40,943 nucleotides of DNA from an uncultured Clostridia bacterium (GTDB taxonomy: Bacteria > Bacillota > Clostridia > Oscillospirales > Acutalibacteraceae). Shown one piece after another: positions 27,205 through 34,227 of this stretch (positions within the stretch are counted from its first letter, which is position 1; each line of letters begins with the position of its first letter). The DNA is taken from the NCBI GenBank assembly GCA_937898195.1, contig CALEJD010000048.1, positions 1 through 40,943 of the forward strand, in the 5' to 3' direction. The position numbers and the translations under genes are program-made. Below the pieces are notes generated by a model. It worked only from the letters and a program-made list of their open reading frames with translations. It was not told the origin of the DNA and did no database searches.

Positions 27205-27230
27205 TATACTTACGTATATACGTAAGTATA
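27205..27230. repeat. 26-bp perfect palindrome inside the prophage end
   Basis: The sequence reads the same on both strands, with half-site TATACTTACGTAT. It lies between the left junction and the G/C-rich hairpin, in a 79-base gene-free gap. It could be an operator, a Rep or Xer accessory site, or a cruciform used in replication or packaging. No function can be assigned. Confidence 0.8.
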
Positions 27231-27245
27231 TGACTATAAAAAACA

Positions 27246-27300
27246 AATCCCCCCAGGGTAGCCTTCGCGTGCGAAGGACCCGGGGGGATTGTTTTATTTT
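27246..27300. terminator. Very stable GC hairpin, bidirectional terminator and packaging-signal candidate
   Basis: AATCCCCCC (27246-27254) pairs with GGGGGGATT (27282-27290). Inside it GGG pairs with CCC, and CCTTCGC pairs with GCGAAGG, giving a nested stem. T-rich runs follow on both strands, and the minus-strand DUF2726 stop lies at 27294-27296. In an otherwise AT-rich region this stem is striking. A terminator is well supported; in filamentous phages a hairpin of this kind also acts as packaging signal, which is only inferred here. Confidence 0.8.
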
Positions 27301-27809
27301 AATGCATTTAATATGTTGTCTTCCAAGTCTGCAGTTCCACGTGTTCTTAGTAACTTATATCCGGTAGTATTTAATACCTTCTCAATAAATTCATCACGTT
27401 CTTTTCTCTTTTCTGTGTCATGGCTGTTGTCGTCTAGCTCTATCAGAAGAACCGGCAGAAGATTCTCAGGCTTACAGAGAATAAAATCAATGTGCTTTTT
27501 ATTGATTCTATTAAAGGCGGTTTGCCATTCACTTTTATTAAGTCCCTTCTGAACGTCAATCAAGTCTGCTACTCTAGTTTTACAAATTATTGAATAATTG
27601 TGTTTATCTGCTATGGGCTTAAGCTGTTTATAGAATGACCATTCATTTTTAGTCATTAGATTTTTCTTTACATAGGGCAATTTCTCGGTTGGTATTTCAA
27701 TATTGACTTCAGGCTCTGATGTTTCAACCGGTACAACTACTTGTTGCTTTGATTTCTTTTTATTCAGAATTAAAAGTATAACGATTACTATAATTAAAAT
27801 TATTTCCAT
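27294..27809 (-). CDS. Membrane-anchored DUF2726 nuclease-fold protein
   Basis: This 171-residue protein has an N-terminal membrane segment (IILIIVIVILLIL, residues about 2-15), then a linker and a DUF2726 domain. The domain resembles the PD-(D/E)XK nuclease fold: KKHIDFILC supplies the Asp, and LLIELDD the E-x-D. The start follows AAGGTG with a good gap. It is 13 bases behind the XRE repressor and transcribed with it, so it is expressed in the lysogen. That position suggests a cargo role such as blocking other phages, but this is inference. Confidence 0.75.
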   Translation of the reverse strand: MEIILIIVIVILLILNKKKSKQQVVVPVETSEPEVNIEIPTEKLPYVKKNLMTKNEWSFYKQLKPIADKHNYSIICKTRVADLIDVQKGLNKSEWQTAFNRINKKHIDFILCKPENLLPVLLIELDDNSHDTEKRKERDEFIEKVLNTTGYKLLRTRGTADLEDNILNALK

Positions 27810-27822
27810 TTTTACACCTTAC

Positions 27823-28035
27823 TTACTTATTTATTTCTTTTTTGTTAGTGCGTTCCAATATGTAGTCTACCGAAACATTAAAGTATTCTGCTATCCTGAT
27901 TAAGTCTTTTACACTTACTTCATGTTTGCCAAGTTCCAGCTTACTGTAATATGATTGTTCAATTCCAAGTATTGTTGAAACTTTGATTTGTGATTCACCT
28001 TTGCTTATTCTTAATTCTTTTATTCTTTTATACAT
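27823..28035 (-). CDS. XRE-family (Cro/CI-type) repressor
   Basis: This 70-residue protein is a single helix-turn-helix domain: RIKELRISKGESQIKVSTIL, then IEQSYYSKLELGKHEVS and LIRIAEYFNVSVDYIL. The ATG at 28035 follows GGTGAT with a 4-base gap; ATG at 28041 and TTG at 28047 are alternative starts. It faces away from the structural genes across a region with two AGGTAA-type operators, so it is probably the lysogeny repressor. With only the DNA-binding domain present, control by cleavage is unlikely. Confidence 0.85.
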   Translation of the reverse strand: MYKRIKELRISKGESQIKVSTILGIEQSYYSKLELGKHEVSVKDLIRIAEYFNVSVDYILERTNKKEINK

Positions 28036-28070
28036 TTTCATCACCAAGTCTATTTTATTTTATTTTTTGC

Positions 28071-28124
28071 TTGACATTAGGTAAAACTTTACCTATAATG
28101 AAAATATCAGGTAACATTTTACCT
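28071..28124 (+). promoter_or_regulatory. Rightward phage promoter with two repressor operators
   Basis: TTGACA (28071-28076) and TATAAT (28094-28099) are 17 bases apart, a full consensus promoter. Operator 1, AGGTAAA-AC-TTTACCT (28079-28094), fills the spacer. Operator 2, AGGTAAC-AT-TTTACCT (28109-28124), lies over the transcription start. The centres are 30 bp apart, about three helical turns, so two dimers could contact each other. A further half-site TTTACC is at 28135-28140. The spacing and position point to repression by the adjacent XRE protein. Confidence 0.8.
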
Positions 28125-28209
28125 GTTTAAGTCTTTTACCCTAAAGAACGTTTACACGGGGTTGGCAGCTCGGAACAGACGGCAACTATAAAATAATAGG
28201 TGATTTAAT

Positions 28210-28479
28210 ATGGCAGAATTAGGCATCATTCTCGCAATTATAAGTATTGTTTTAAGCATTAAAACAATGAAAGCTGTTAAAGAACAGCGCGCATCCAGTT
28301 CTCCAGAGTGTAAAAATGCACTTAATCAGAGAGTTTTGACAACAGTAAAACAATATGACAAGAAGGGTAAGCAGATTGTCTATTGTGCAGTTAAGCTTGA
28401 CGGTGACGAGCTGGAACACGTCATAGTCAATATACAAGATTTATCGGTAATCAGTGCCAATGATGTATCCGGCACTTAA
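28210..28479 (+). CDS. Small phage protein with N-terminal membrane segment
   Basis: This 89-residue protein is the first gene after the phage promoter. Residues about 4-17 (LGIILAIISIVLSI) form a membrane segment; the rest is soluble and mixed. The ATG follows AGGTGATTTAAT. Not recognised. The leader before it (28100-28209) contains a G/C-richer stretch with GTTG and CAAC ends that could fold. Confidence 0.65.
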   Translation: MAELGIILAIISIVLSIKTMKAVKEQRASSSPECKNALNQRVLTTVKQYDKKGKQIVYCAVKLDGDELEHVIVNIQDLSVISANDVSGT

Positions 28480-28497
28480 AAATATAGGAGGTTAAAT

Positions 28498-28761
28498 ATG
28501 GTAGGAACAATTAAAGGATATTTATATGTTGAATATCCAGACAAGAAAACAGGCGAGCTTAAGCAAGGTTGGGAGCTTCATTTAGAGATTGACCCCCCAA
28601 AAAACAAAAATTATGTAGGGGTTATTTGTAACAATGTATGGGTTCCATCTGTATTAATGGCTAATACTTTGGGTTCTCCCGAGCTCGATATGCGTTGTAA
28701 TCTTGTTTATGATGTTTTTAGTAAATACCCACAGTTGATTGACATTGTTCCAGTATTGTAA
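28498..28761 (+). CDS. 87-residue early phage protein, possible single-strand DNA-binding protein
   Basis: The protein has alternating beta-rich segments (GTIKGYLYVEYPD, GWELHLEID, DIVPVL) that could form an OB fold. It has the same length (87 residues) and relative position, just before the coat gene, as the gene V single-strand DNA-binding protein of Ff phages. Sequence identity is not evident, so this is a structural and positional guess. The ATG follows TAGGAGG. Confidence 0.6.
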   Translation: MVGTIKGYLYVEYPDKKTGELKQGWELHLEIDPPKNKNYVGVICNNVWVPSVLMANTLGSPELDMRCNLVYDVFSKYPQLIDIVPVL

Positions 28762-28796
28762 CTGGTTAATGAATAATTAAGAAAGGAGAAAACGTT

Positions 28797-29141
28797 ATGT
28801 TTAATACTATTAAGCAAAAAGCTCGTAAACTTGTTTCTGCAATTCAAAGAAACAAATTAGCAAAGAAAGTTATTGCTGTTGGCGCAGCAGTATGTGTAAT
28901 GGCAATGTCAGCTGTTACATGTTTTGCAGCAGACGGTGAGCCAGTATCAGATATTGCTCCTGAACAAGCTGCAACTCAAATTTTTGAGATGTTCAGTCAA
29001 CAGTTGAACTTCACAACAATCCTTGCAGTTCTCGGTGTTGTTATCGGTGCTGCTCTTGCAATGGTGCTTGGCTGGTGGGCTATCAGAAAGATTGCTGGTG
29101 CTCTTATGACAGCATTCAAAAAAGGCAAAATGAAAATCTAA
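28797..29141 (+). CDS. Major coat protein, pVIII-like
   Basis: This 114-residue precursor has a long basic N terminus and hydrophobic signal core (about residues 24-40). A likely cleavage site after CFA (residue 44) leaves a mature chain of about 70 residues. The mature form has an acidic N-terminal helix (ADGEPVSDIAPE), a membrane segment (about 75-97) and a lysine-rich C terminus (FKKGKMKI) to contact DNA. This is the exact layout of filamentous phage coat proteins. A strong AAAGGAG ribosome binding site precedes it and a terminator follows directly, as expected for the most abundant product. Confidence 0.88.
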   Translation: MFNTIKQKARKLVSAIQRNKLAKKVIAVGAAVCVMAMSAVTCFAADGEPVSDIAPEQAATQIFEMFSQQLNFTTILAVLGVVIGAALAMVLGWWAIRKIAGALMTAFKKGKMKI

Positions 29142-29151
29142 TCTATCTCAC

Positions 29152-29183
29152 GGGGGTGAATATCTTTTCACCCCTTAGTTTTT
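29152..29183 (+). terminator. Terminator after the major coat gene
   Basis: GGGGGTGAA (29152-29160) pairs with TTCACCCC (29167-29174), followed by a T run. Its position just after the coat gene mirrors the central terminator of Ff phages, which keeps coat mRNA abundant and later genes low. Confidence 0.85.
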
Positions 29184-29189
29184 AAAATT

Positions 29190-30242
29190 ATGAATACAAA
29201 TATGTTAGTTAGAGCGCCAGAGTCTTTTTTACGTATTCCTGGCGGATTAAATCCACAACGTTTGTTGGATACAATTGAATATAAATATGAATTTGCAAAA
29301 AATAACCCGGATTATTTTAGGCCGAGTGGTACGCTCATTTTTTGTGGTTCCCAGGGTGAAGGCAAGACGTTGTCTGCAGTCGATTATACGCTTAGGGTTC
29401 TTAATATGTTTCCTTGCTGTATTTTATGTACTAACACAGAAATAATGGGATATCCACCTAACGCTTATGTAGATAAAATCATTAAGTCTGATGAAGAATG
29501 GATTGAAGAATATAAGAAGATTGAGCCTGAAAGAAGAATCCAGTGGTATGAAGATATAACATATAAACTTAAAGAACACTATAAATATTCAAAGCCTGAT
29601 ATGACTGAAGATGAGTATGTTGCAAGTTATATAATTTTTTATCCATTTAACCGTCGCTCAGACTTCGAAGAATGGCAAGCAACAGAAGAATGGGGTTTGT
29701 TTAGTCTATTGGATAATTCCAGGATAACTCCTGAAACAATAAAAGCTGGTATTCATTCTCGTGTCTGTGTAAAGTATTGGGGACTTGATACACTTAAATA
29801 TATTAGCAATGGCACTTATGGAGTTCTTTATTTTATTGACGAGATTCATCTTGAGATTAATAGTCTTGAGAGTAAGAATATTGACGTTTCAATTATGGTT
29901 GAAATATCACAGCAGCGCAAACAAAGAAAACATATTGTCGGTACTTCACAAAGATACACTCGCATGGGCAAAGCCCTTCGAGAACAAGTTAGAGATTGTG
30001 TTGTATGTAAAAACTGGTTTGGCTGTATTCAATTTAACAAGCTTATTGATGGTGATTCATCACAAGAAAAAGACGGTGGCTTAGTATATGAAACTCGTCG
30101 CAGGTACTTGTGGTTCCACTCACCTGAAATGTATATCATGTATGATACCTTCGCGAAGATGCGCAGGTATAACAAAGAATGGCAAGGAAGAAAAAGAGAC
30201 CCGTTTTTTGATTTGGAGGTTGATAGAGTTGGAAGCTCTTAG
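29190..30242 (+). CDS. Zot/pI-type phage morphogenesis ATPase
   Basis: This 350-residue protein is a Zot-family ATPase, needed for assembly and export of filamentous phage at the membrane. Walker A GSQGEGKT is at residues 53-60, and Walker B YFIDEIHLE places Asp217-Glu218. A membrane segment, usual near the C terminus of pI, is not obvious, so another membrane partner may be needed; the 39-residue membrane protein encoded immediately after is a candidate. The start ATG at 29190 has no clear ribosome binding site and lies behind a terminator, suggesting low expression. An ATG at 29202 is an alternative. Confidence 0.85.
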   Translation: MNTNMLVRAPESFLRIPGGLNPQRLLDTIEYKYEFAKNNPDYFRPSGTLIFCGSQGEGKTLSAVDYTLRVLNMFPCCILCTNTEIMGYPPNAYVDKIIKSDEEWIEEYKKIEPERRIQWYEDITYKLKEHYKYSKPDMTEDEYVASYIIFYPFNRRSDFEEWQATEEWGLFSLLDNSRITPETIKAGIHSRVCVKYWGLDTLKYISNGTYGVLYFIDEIHLEINSLESKNIDVSIMVEISQQRKQRKHIVGTSQRYTRMGKALREQVRDCVVCKNWFGCIQFNKLIDGDSSQEKDGGLVYETRRRYLWFHSPEMYIMYDTFAKMRRYNKEWQGRKRDPFFDLEVDRVGSS

Positions 30243-30348
30243 TTTATGGATATCAGAAGTCGGTGATATTGTTATTTTTCTTGGTTTAGTTAAACTCGGT
30301 TGGAATATGCTTTGGAACGGATTTAACGGCCGTGGAAAGCTTTTTTAA
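30229..30348 (+). CDS. 39-residue membrane protein, minor coat candidate
   Basis: TTG at 30229 lies 9 bases behind GGAGG, in a frame overlapping the end of the Zot-type gene by 14 bases. The product has a single membrane segment (about residues 12-28) and a short basic end. Size and topology resemble the pVII and pIX tip proteins of Ff phages, or a membrane anchor for the ATPase. It is too short for routine gene calling and has a non-ATG start. Confidence 0.6.
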   Translation: MEALSLWISEVGDIVIFLGLVKLGWNMLWNGFNGRGKLF

Positions 30349-30360
30349 AGGTGGGTTTTT

Positions 30361-30834
30361 ATGTTTTCAACTAATCAATTAGAAGTTATTCAGACATTAG
30401 TTCCGACTATGAAAAATCAAGGCTATGATTACTACATAGCATATACAAATACAGATACAAGCAGTTCCTGGGGAAGTACAACAGAACCTGACTTGTGCAT
30501 TGTATTTTCTTCAGATGAAATTACAGCAACGTCTGGCTACAGCTATGACGTTCCAGAAGGTTCAGTTATGTATATTATCAGAACCGGAAATTATTCTACG
30601 AGTCAAAGTGCTGTGAATACTGACCGTTATGAAATAAGTGAATATTCCGGTGTTCTGAATATTGATATTTATGAGCATGTTTATAGCAACTCAACTTATT
30701 CAGAAGGTGTTGTTGTTATGCCGGATATAAATTTTAGGGGAGCAGGTGAAACATATGAAAAAACGAATGCACTCGGTCTTGTCTGTACTGCTGTGTTGTT
30801 GTTTATTTGTTTCTGTTCTTTCTTTAAACGTTAG
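30361..30834 (+). CDS. Phage protein with C-terminal membrane anchor
   Basis: This is a 157-residue protein. A Ser/Thr/Tyr-rich body with no signal peptide is followed by a C-terminal hydrophobic segment (LGLVCTAVLLFICFCSFF, about 138-155) with a final KR. Not recognised. It precedes and overlaps the adsorption-protein gene by 80 bases in another frame. The ATG follows AAAGGTGGG. It may be a minor virion protein. Confidence 0.7.
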   Translation: MFSTNQLEVIQTLVPTMKNQGYDYYIAYTNTDTSSSWGSTTEPDLCIVFSSDEITATSGYSYDVPEGSVMYIIRTGNYSTSQSAVNTDRYEISEYSGVLNIDIYEHVYSNSTYSEGVVVMPDINFRGAGETYEKTNALGLVCTAVLLFICFCSFFKR

Positions 30835-32455
30835 TGCTGCAGAAGTTGATGGTTTTTATTCTCGTAATATGGTGCATAAAGCATATATTTTGCAGAATGT
30901 TGATAATGTTTTAACACCTTTTGACTATACTGACCATTTGACTGTTAGTAATGGCACTTATGTTGGTAAAAATTGTACTTTGTACAGTTTGCCAAGTATA
31001 TCAACTTCAAATATTCGTTATGTTTCTTCCTATCAAATTGAAGAATTGAATGCAAGTCATGAATATCATATAAAATTTCAATCTTCGTCAAATATAGTTT
31101 CTGAAACAAATATGTGTTTAGTTTCACTCGTTTTTTATAATGGTGATGAAATTTTAAGGACTCAAAATTTGGGTGGTTGTAATTTTCCTAATGACCAATG
31201 GCAAGAAGTTGAATTTGATTTTGTTCCTGATACTTCTGGTTTAGGCGGTTACAAAACACGTATTGAATTTCAATTTATTTCTTATTCTAATACAAATTCT
31301 GTTACATATCGTTTATCAGATTTCATTGAATTTGAAGATAAAGATGACAATGCTGGTTGGTTTCAGAAAATTATAAATGCTATTAAAGAGATACCAGAAA
31401 AAATAGGTGACTTACGCGATAATATTAGCAACTATTTTTCTGCTCTTGGTGACCGTATTACAGCAAAGTTTGAAAGTGTAGGAACGAGCATCACGAACAA
31501 GTTCGAAGAAGTTAAAAATGCTATTGGTTCCTGGTTCACTGAAATAGGGGACAAGCTCTCCAACAAGTTCGCTGAAGTCGGTAATGCCATAACGAGTAAA
31601 TTCGCAGAAATCGGCGCAGAGTTCTCTGCAACGTTTGACACCTTCAAGCCACGATTATATGAAGTCTTTGAATGGCGTTATGGTATGTCAACTGGTAGTG
31701 AAATTATTTATGATTATGAAGATTATGGTTCTGCAGTAATTTCAAACGAATTTTATATTCCTACTGGTACAAATTATATTTTTGATGTTGATACTTCAAA
31801 AATAGATGATAATGATTTTTGGATATATCAAGTAAGTGTATACTATTTTAGTGATGAAAATACTTTATCATATTTAGTTTCTGATTCATTAGATGTTTTT
31901 ATTTATGCTTATCCTAATGGTTTTGAATTAGAGAGCGGACGTTCTTATTATTTTGAGATTTGTACTAATTCTTGGGAGCCATTTGGTACATATTTTCCTA
32001 ATCAAGATTTGAGTGATATCTGTAACTCAATAGTCAAAGTTTATGCCGATGAAGGCTGGCTTACTGCATTTGGTAGAATGATTTTAAATGGTCTGAAGAA
32101 TTTTTTCATTCCTTCACCAGATTATTTTGATACTTATTCAGAAACAACAAAGACCTGGGCTTCAGAACATTTTGGTTTTCTTTACACAGCTGCAGACTTG
32201 TTTTCTTCAGTTGTTGAAGATTTAAAGGGACTCCTGCGTGATGATTATTCATTCAAGATTCCACCGGCTAAATTCACTCTGATGGGAACTGAATATACTC
32301 TTTGGGAAGAATATGAAGTTCCAATGAAGGAATATCTGAAGAACTCAGCTTTGAATTTTGCCTATAATACATATCTTGTAATGCTCTCAGGCGCCTTGTC
32401 CTTTGCATTGCTTGAATATGCCCGTAAAACTTACGATAAGATTATGGCTAATTGA
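30755..32455 (+). CDS. Adsorption (pIII-like) minor coat protein candidate
   Basis: This 566-residue protein has a signal peptide (residues 1-28, hydrophobic core VLSVLLCCCLFVSVL, likely cleavage at VSA/AEVD). Two Ser/Thr/Tyr-rich regions flank a central block of seven 11-residue repeats (residues 224-300). A C-terminal membrane segment (about 535-556) and short basic tail follow. This layout and the position before a pVI-like gene match pIII. Base use changes within the gene: the flanking domains are very T-rich, the repeat block is not. ATG at 30755 follows AGGTG; a GTG at 30746 is also open. Confidence 0.78.
   Translation: MKKRMHSVLSVLLCCCLFVSVLSLNVSAAEVDGFYSRNMVHKAYILQNVDNVLTPFDYTDHLTVSNGTYVGKNCTLYSLPSISTSNIRYVSSYQIEELNASHEYHIKFQSSSNIVSETNMCLVSLVFYNGDEILRTQNLGGCNFPNDQWQEVEFDFVPDTSGLGGYKTRIEFQFISYSNTNSVTYRLSDFIEFEDKDDNAGWFQKIINAIKEIPEKIGDLRDNISNYFSALGDRITAKFESVGTSITNKFEEVKNAIGSWFTEIGDKLSNKFAEVGNAITSKFAEIGAEFSATFDTFKPRLYEVFEWRYGMSTGSEIIYDYEDYGSAVISNEFYIPTGTNYIFDVDTSKIDDNDFWIYQVSVYYFSDENTLSYLVSDSLDVFIYAYPNGFELESGRSYYFEICTNSWEPFGTYFPNQDLSDICNSIVKVYADEGWLTAFGRMILNGLKNFFIPSPDYFDTYSETTKTWASEHFGFLYTAADLFSSVVEDLKGLLRDDYSFKIPPAKFTLMGTEYTLWEEYEVPMKEYLKNSALNFAYNTYLVMLSGALSFALLEYARKTYDKIMAN
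31424..31654 (+). repeat. Seven 11-residue coding repeats in the adsorption protein
   Basis: Consecutive units: ISNYFSALGDR, ITAKFESVGTS, ITNKFEEVKNA, IGSWFTEIGDK, LSNKFAEVGNA, ITSKFAEIGAE, FSATFDTFKPR. Each has a hydrophobic residue at position 1, an aromatic at 5 and a hydrophobic at 8. The 11-residue period predicts a right-handed coiled coil, suggesting an oligomeric stalk. Confidence 0.85.
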
Positions 32456-32466
32456 GGTGTATAACA

Positions 32467-32736
32467 ATGGTATTAGAAACAATTTTAAACTTATTGCAAA
32501 AGCTTTTTTTTGGCCTTTTCTCCTGGCTTAACGTTCCAGCAATGCCAACTGATGTCACAGCTGCAATTACCGGCTTTTTTGGTCTTCTCGAATACGGTAC
32601 CGGTTTTATTGGCTTTTTCTTTCCTGCAAAGATTGTTGTTCCGTTTTTCGTTGTCTTCTTCGCCATTTTTGCAGTTGACCATGGTTATCCGTTTATTATG
32701 TGGATAATCAGAAAGCTACCGTTTAGCATTAACTAA
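32467..32736 (+). CDS. pVI-like hydrophobic minor coat protein
   Basis: This 89-residue protein has three hydrophobic segments (about residues 5-22, 35-52 and 58-72). It follows the adsorption protein with an 11-base gap, the same III-VI order as in Ff phages, where pVI and pIII close the virion end. The ATG at 32467 follows GAGGTG; an upstream frame start at 32452 is less likely. Confidence 0.7.
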   Translation: MVLETILNLLQKLFFGLFSWLNVPAMPTDVTAAITGFFGLLEYGTGFIGFFFPAKIVVPFFVVFFAIFAVDHGYPFIMWIIRKLPFSIN

Positions 32737-32924
32737 TATTTCCTTTAATTGCCGCACCGTAAGGTGCACATTGGCTACTTGTTGTATCTGAGCAGAGCGA
32801 ACGTAGTGAGACGATTTCTCGGCTTAAAGCAGCAGAAACTAACCGTAAAATTACCCGGCATTGCCGGTTCAGAACCCCAGACAGTAGCACTGGGGTTCAT
32901 ACTCCAAGAAATTGGGTGATGTAG
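32737..32924. other. Hairpin-rich intergenic region before rep: replication origin candidate
   Basis: The gap holds three clear hairpins: GCACC/GGTGC (32754-32767, loop GTAA), CCGGC/GCCGG (32855-32867, loop ATT) and GAACCCCAG/CTGGGGTTC (32872-32898). A weaker GAGA/TCTC pair lies at about 32818-32820. It is richer in G and C than its surroundings. Filamentous phages keep their plus and minus origins and packaging signal in such a gap upstream of the replication gene. The nick site cannot be fixed from sequence. Confidence 0.65.
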
Positions 32925-33914
32925 ATGCCTATACTTGTTGATACACTTAGCTTTAGAGCCCGTTCGGATAGTGTAGAAAAAATAAAGCAAATTTTGGGTA
33001 TTTCTGAGACTGTTTTTACTTGGGAAAAAGGTACCGGCTTTAATGGTTATCCACGTGCAATTTATTTTGCCGGGATAAAGATTGGCTATGATGGTTGCAA
33101 AGGTTTTTCTTGTTATGTTCATATGTCTGGTAAAGGCTGCAGAACCTGGGAAGACTTCACCAAGCTTGAAGGTGGATTTATTCAGCTGTTTGAGTACCTT
33201 ATTCAGAACCCGGATAACTATCATTTTGCTCGTGTCGATTTAGCCTGTGATGATTACACAGATACATTGAATATTGAGCGTATTGATAAATATCGAAGAA
33301 ATAAGCGCTATTCAACAAAGACAACATATTTTACAACTGTCATGGGTTCTGAAGAAATTGCATATATCGGAAGTCCACAGAGCCATACCAGGTTAAGAAT
33401 ATATAACAAGAAACTCGAAAGGGGATACCGTCCTGAAGACGAGTTCGAACATGAGCATTGGTATCGTGCAGAGTTCCAGTTCCGTGACGAATGTGCTACA
33501 GCTTGTGTGGATGCACTTGTTACATATAATGACGTGTCTTTTGTGTTCTTTGGTAAGTTGCTTGACTTTATCCGATTCACAACTAAACCGAATACAACAG
33601 CTCATGCAGAACGTCTTAATACATGTTCTTGGTGGCTGGAGTTCTGCCAGAACTATCCACGGTTGAAGTTCTTCTATCAACCAGGTTCTGAATATAACTT
33701 ATCCAGACTTGAAAGATTCTGTAAGATTGGTGCAGGTTCATCTGTAAAGACGTTGATTTATTCAAAAGGAATGACAGCTTATCAGCTGTATGATTATTTT
33801 ACAAAAGATAACATATTCCTTCGTGATGACCAGCGTGAGCTCATCAGACAAAAAGAATTTGAAAGGGGAGTAGGTCTTTTGGATTCTTCTCTGTATAAAG
33901 GTAAACGAAAATGA
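32925..33914 (+). CDS. Rolling-circle replication initiator (Rep_trans family)
   Basis: This is a 329-residue protein. Motifs of the replication initiation factor family are visible: RVDLACDD at 103-110, YIGSPQSHTRLRIYNKKLE at 147-165 and WYRAEFQFRDE at 179-189. It would nick one strand at the phage origin to start rolling-circle synthesis. The ATG follows GGGTGATG. The hairpin-rich gap upstream is the likely origin. The next gene overlaps in ATGA. It is related to plasmid and phage Rep proteins of Firmicutes, not to Ff pII. Confidence 0.88.
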   Translation: MPILVDTLSFRARSDSVEKIKQILGISETVFTWEKGTGFNGYPRAIYFAGIKIGYDGCKGFSCYVHMSGKGCRTWEDFTKLEGGFIQLFEYLIQNPDNYHFARVDLACDDYTDTLNIERIDKYRRNKRYSTKTTYFTTVMGSEEIAYIGSPQSHTRLRIYNKKLERGYRPEDEFEHEHWYRAEFQFRDECATACVDALVTYNDVSFVFFGKLLDFIRFTTKPNTTAHAERLNTCSWWLEFCQNYPRLKFFYQPGSEYNLSRLERFCKIGAGSSVKTLIYSKGMTAYQLYDYFTKDNIFLRDDQRELIRQKEFERGVGLLDSSLYKGKRK

Positions 33915-34123
33915 CAGATAATGAAAAGATAGCACTTATGATGCGCTACACATTCAATACAGATTTTGCATTGAAATGTGAATATATCCAGGAGCTTAAC
34001 AATTATCTTGGTTCTTCAGGAACGAACCCAGAAGACTTGCTCAAAGTGTATAAAGCTAAAATACGGTATGAAGCTTTTAAAGAGTTTACAGCCGATTTAG
34101 ATAAGATTTTGTATGGGAGATGA
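33911..34123 (+). CDS. Small phage protein behind rep
   Basis: This is a 70-residue, mostly helical, soluble protein. It starts in the ATGA overlap with the rep stop, so it is translated with rep. Not recognised. A role with Rep is possible from position only. Confidence 0.65.
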   Translation: MTDNEKIALMMRYTFNTDFALKCEYIQELNNYLGSSGTNPEDLLKVYKAKIRYEAFKEFTADLDKILYGR

Positions 34124-34128
34124 TTTTT

Positions 34129-34212
34129 ATGTGTGATAATTATTGTAATCGTTTTGAGTGTATTTCTTATGATGAACTATATGAAATTTATCATCCTGAG
34201 ATTTTTGGTTAA
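34129..34212 (+). CDS. 27-residue phage peptide
   Basis: ATG at 34129 follows GGGAGATG with a good gap. The product is acidic and rich in Tyr and Cys (starts MCDNYCNRFEC). The spacing and ribosome binding site match its neighbours, which supports translation. No function known. Confidence 0.5.
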   Translation: MCDNYCNRFECISYDELYEIYHPEIFG

Positions 34213-34227
34213 TTGTAGGTGATTTTT

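Noticed and set aside
29190..30242. Zot-type gene as an enterotoxin
   Set aside because: The region is the ATPase domain used in phage assembly. The toxin activity named for Vibrio Zot lies in a different C-terminal part that is not seen here.
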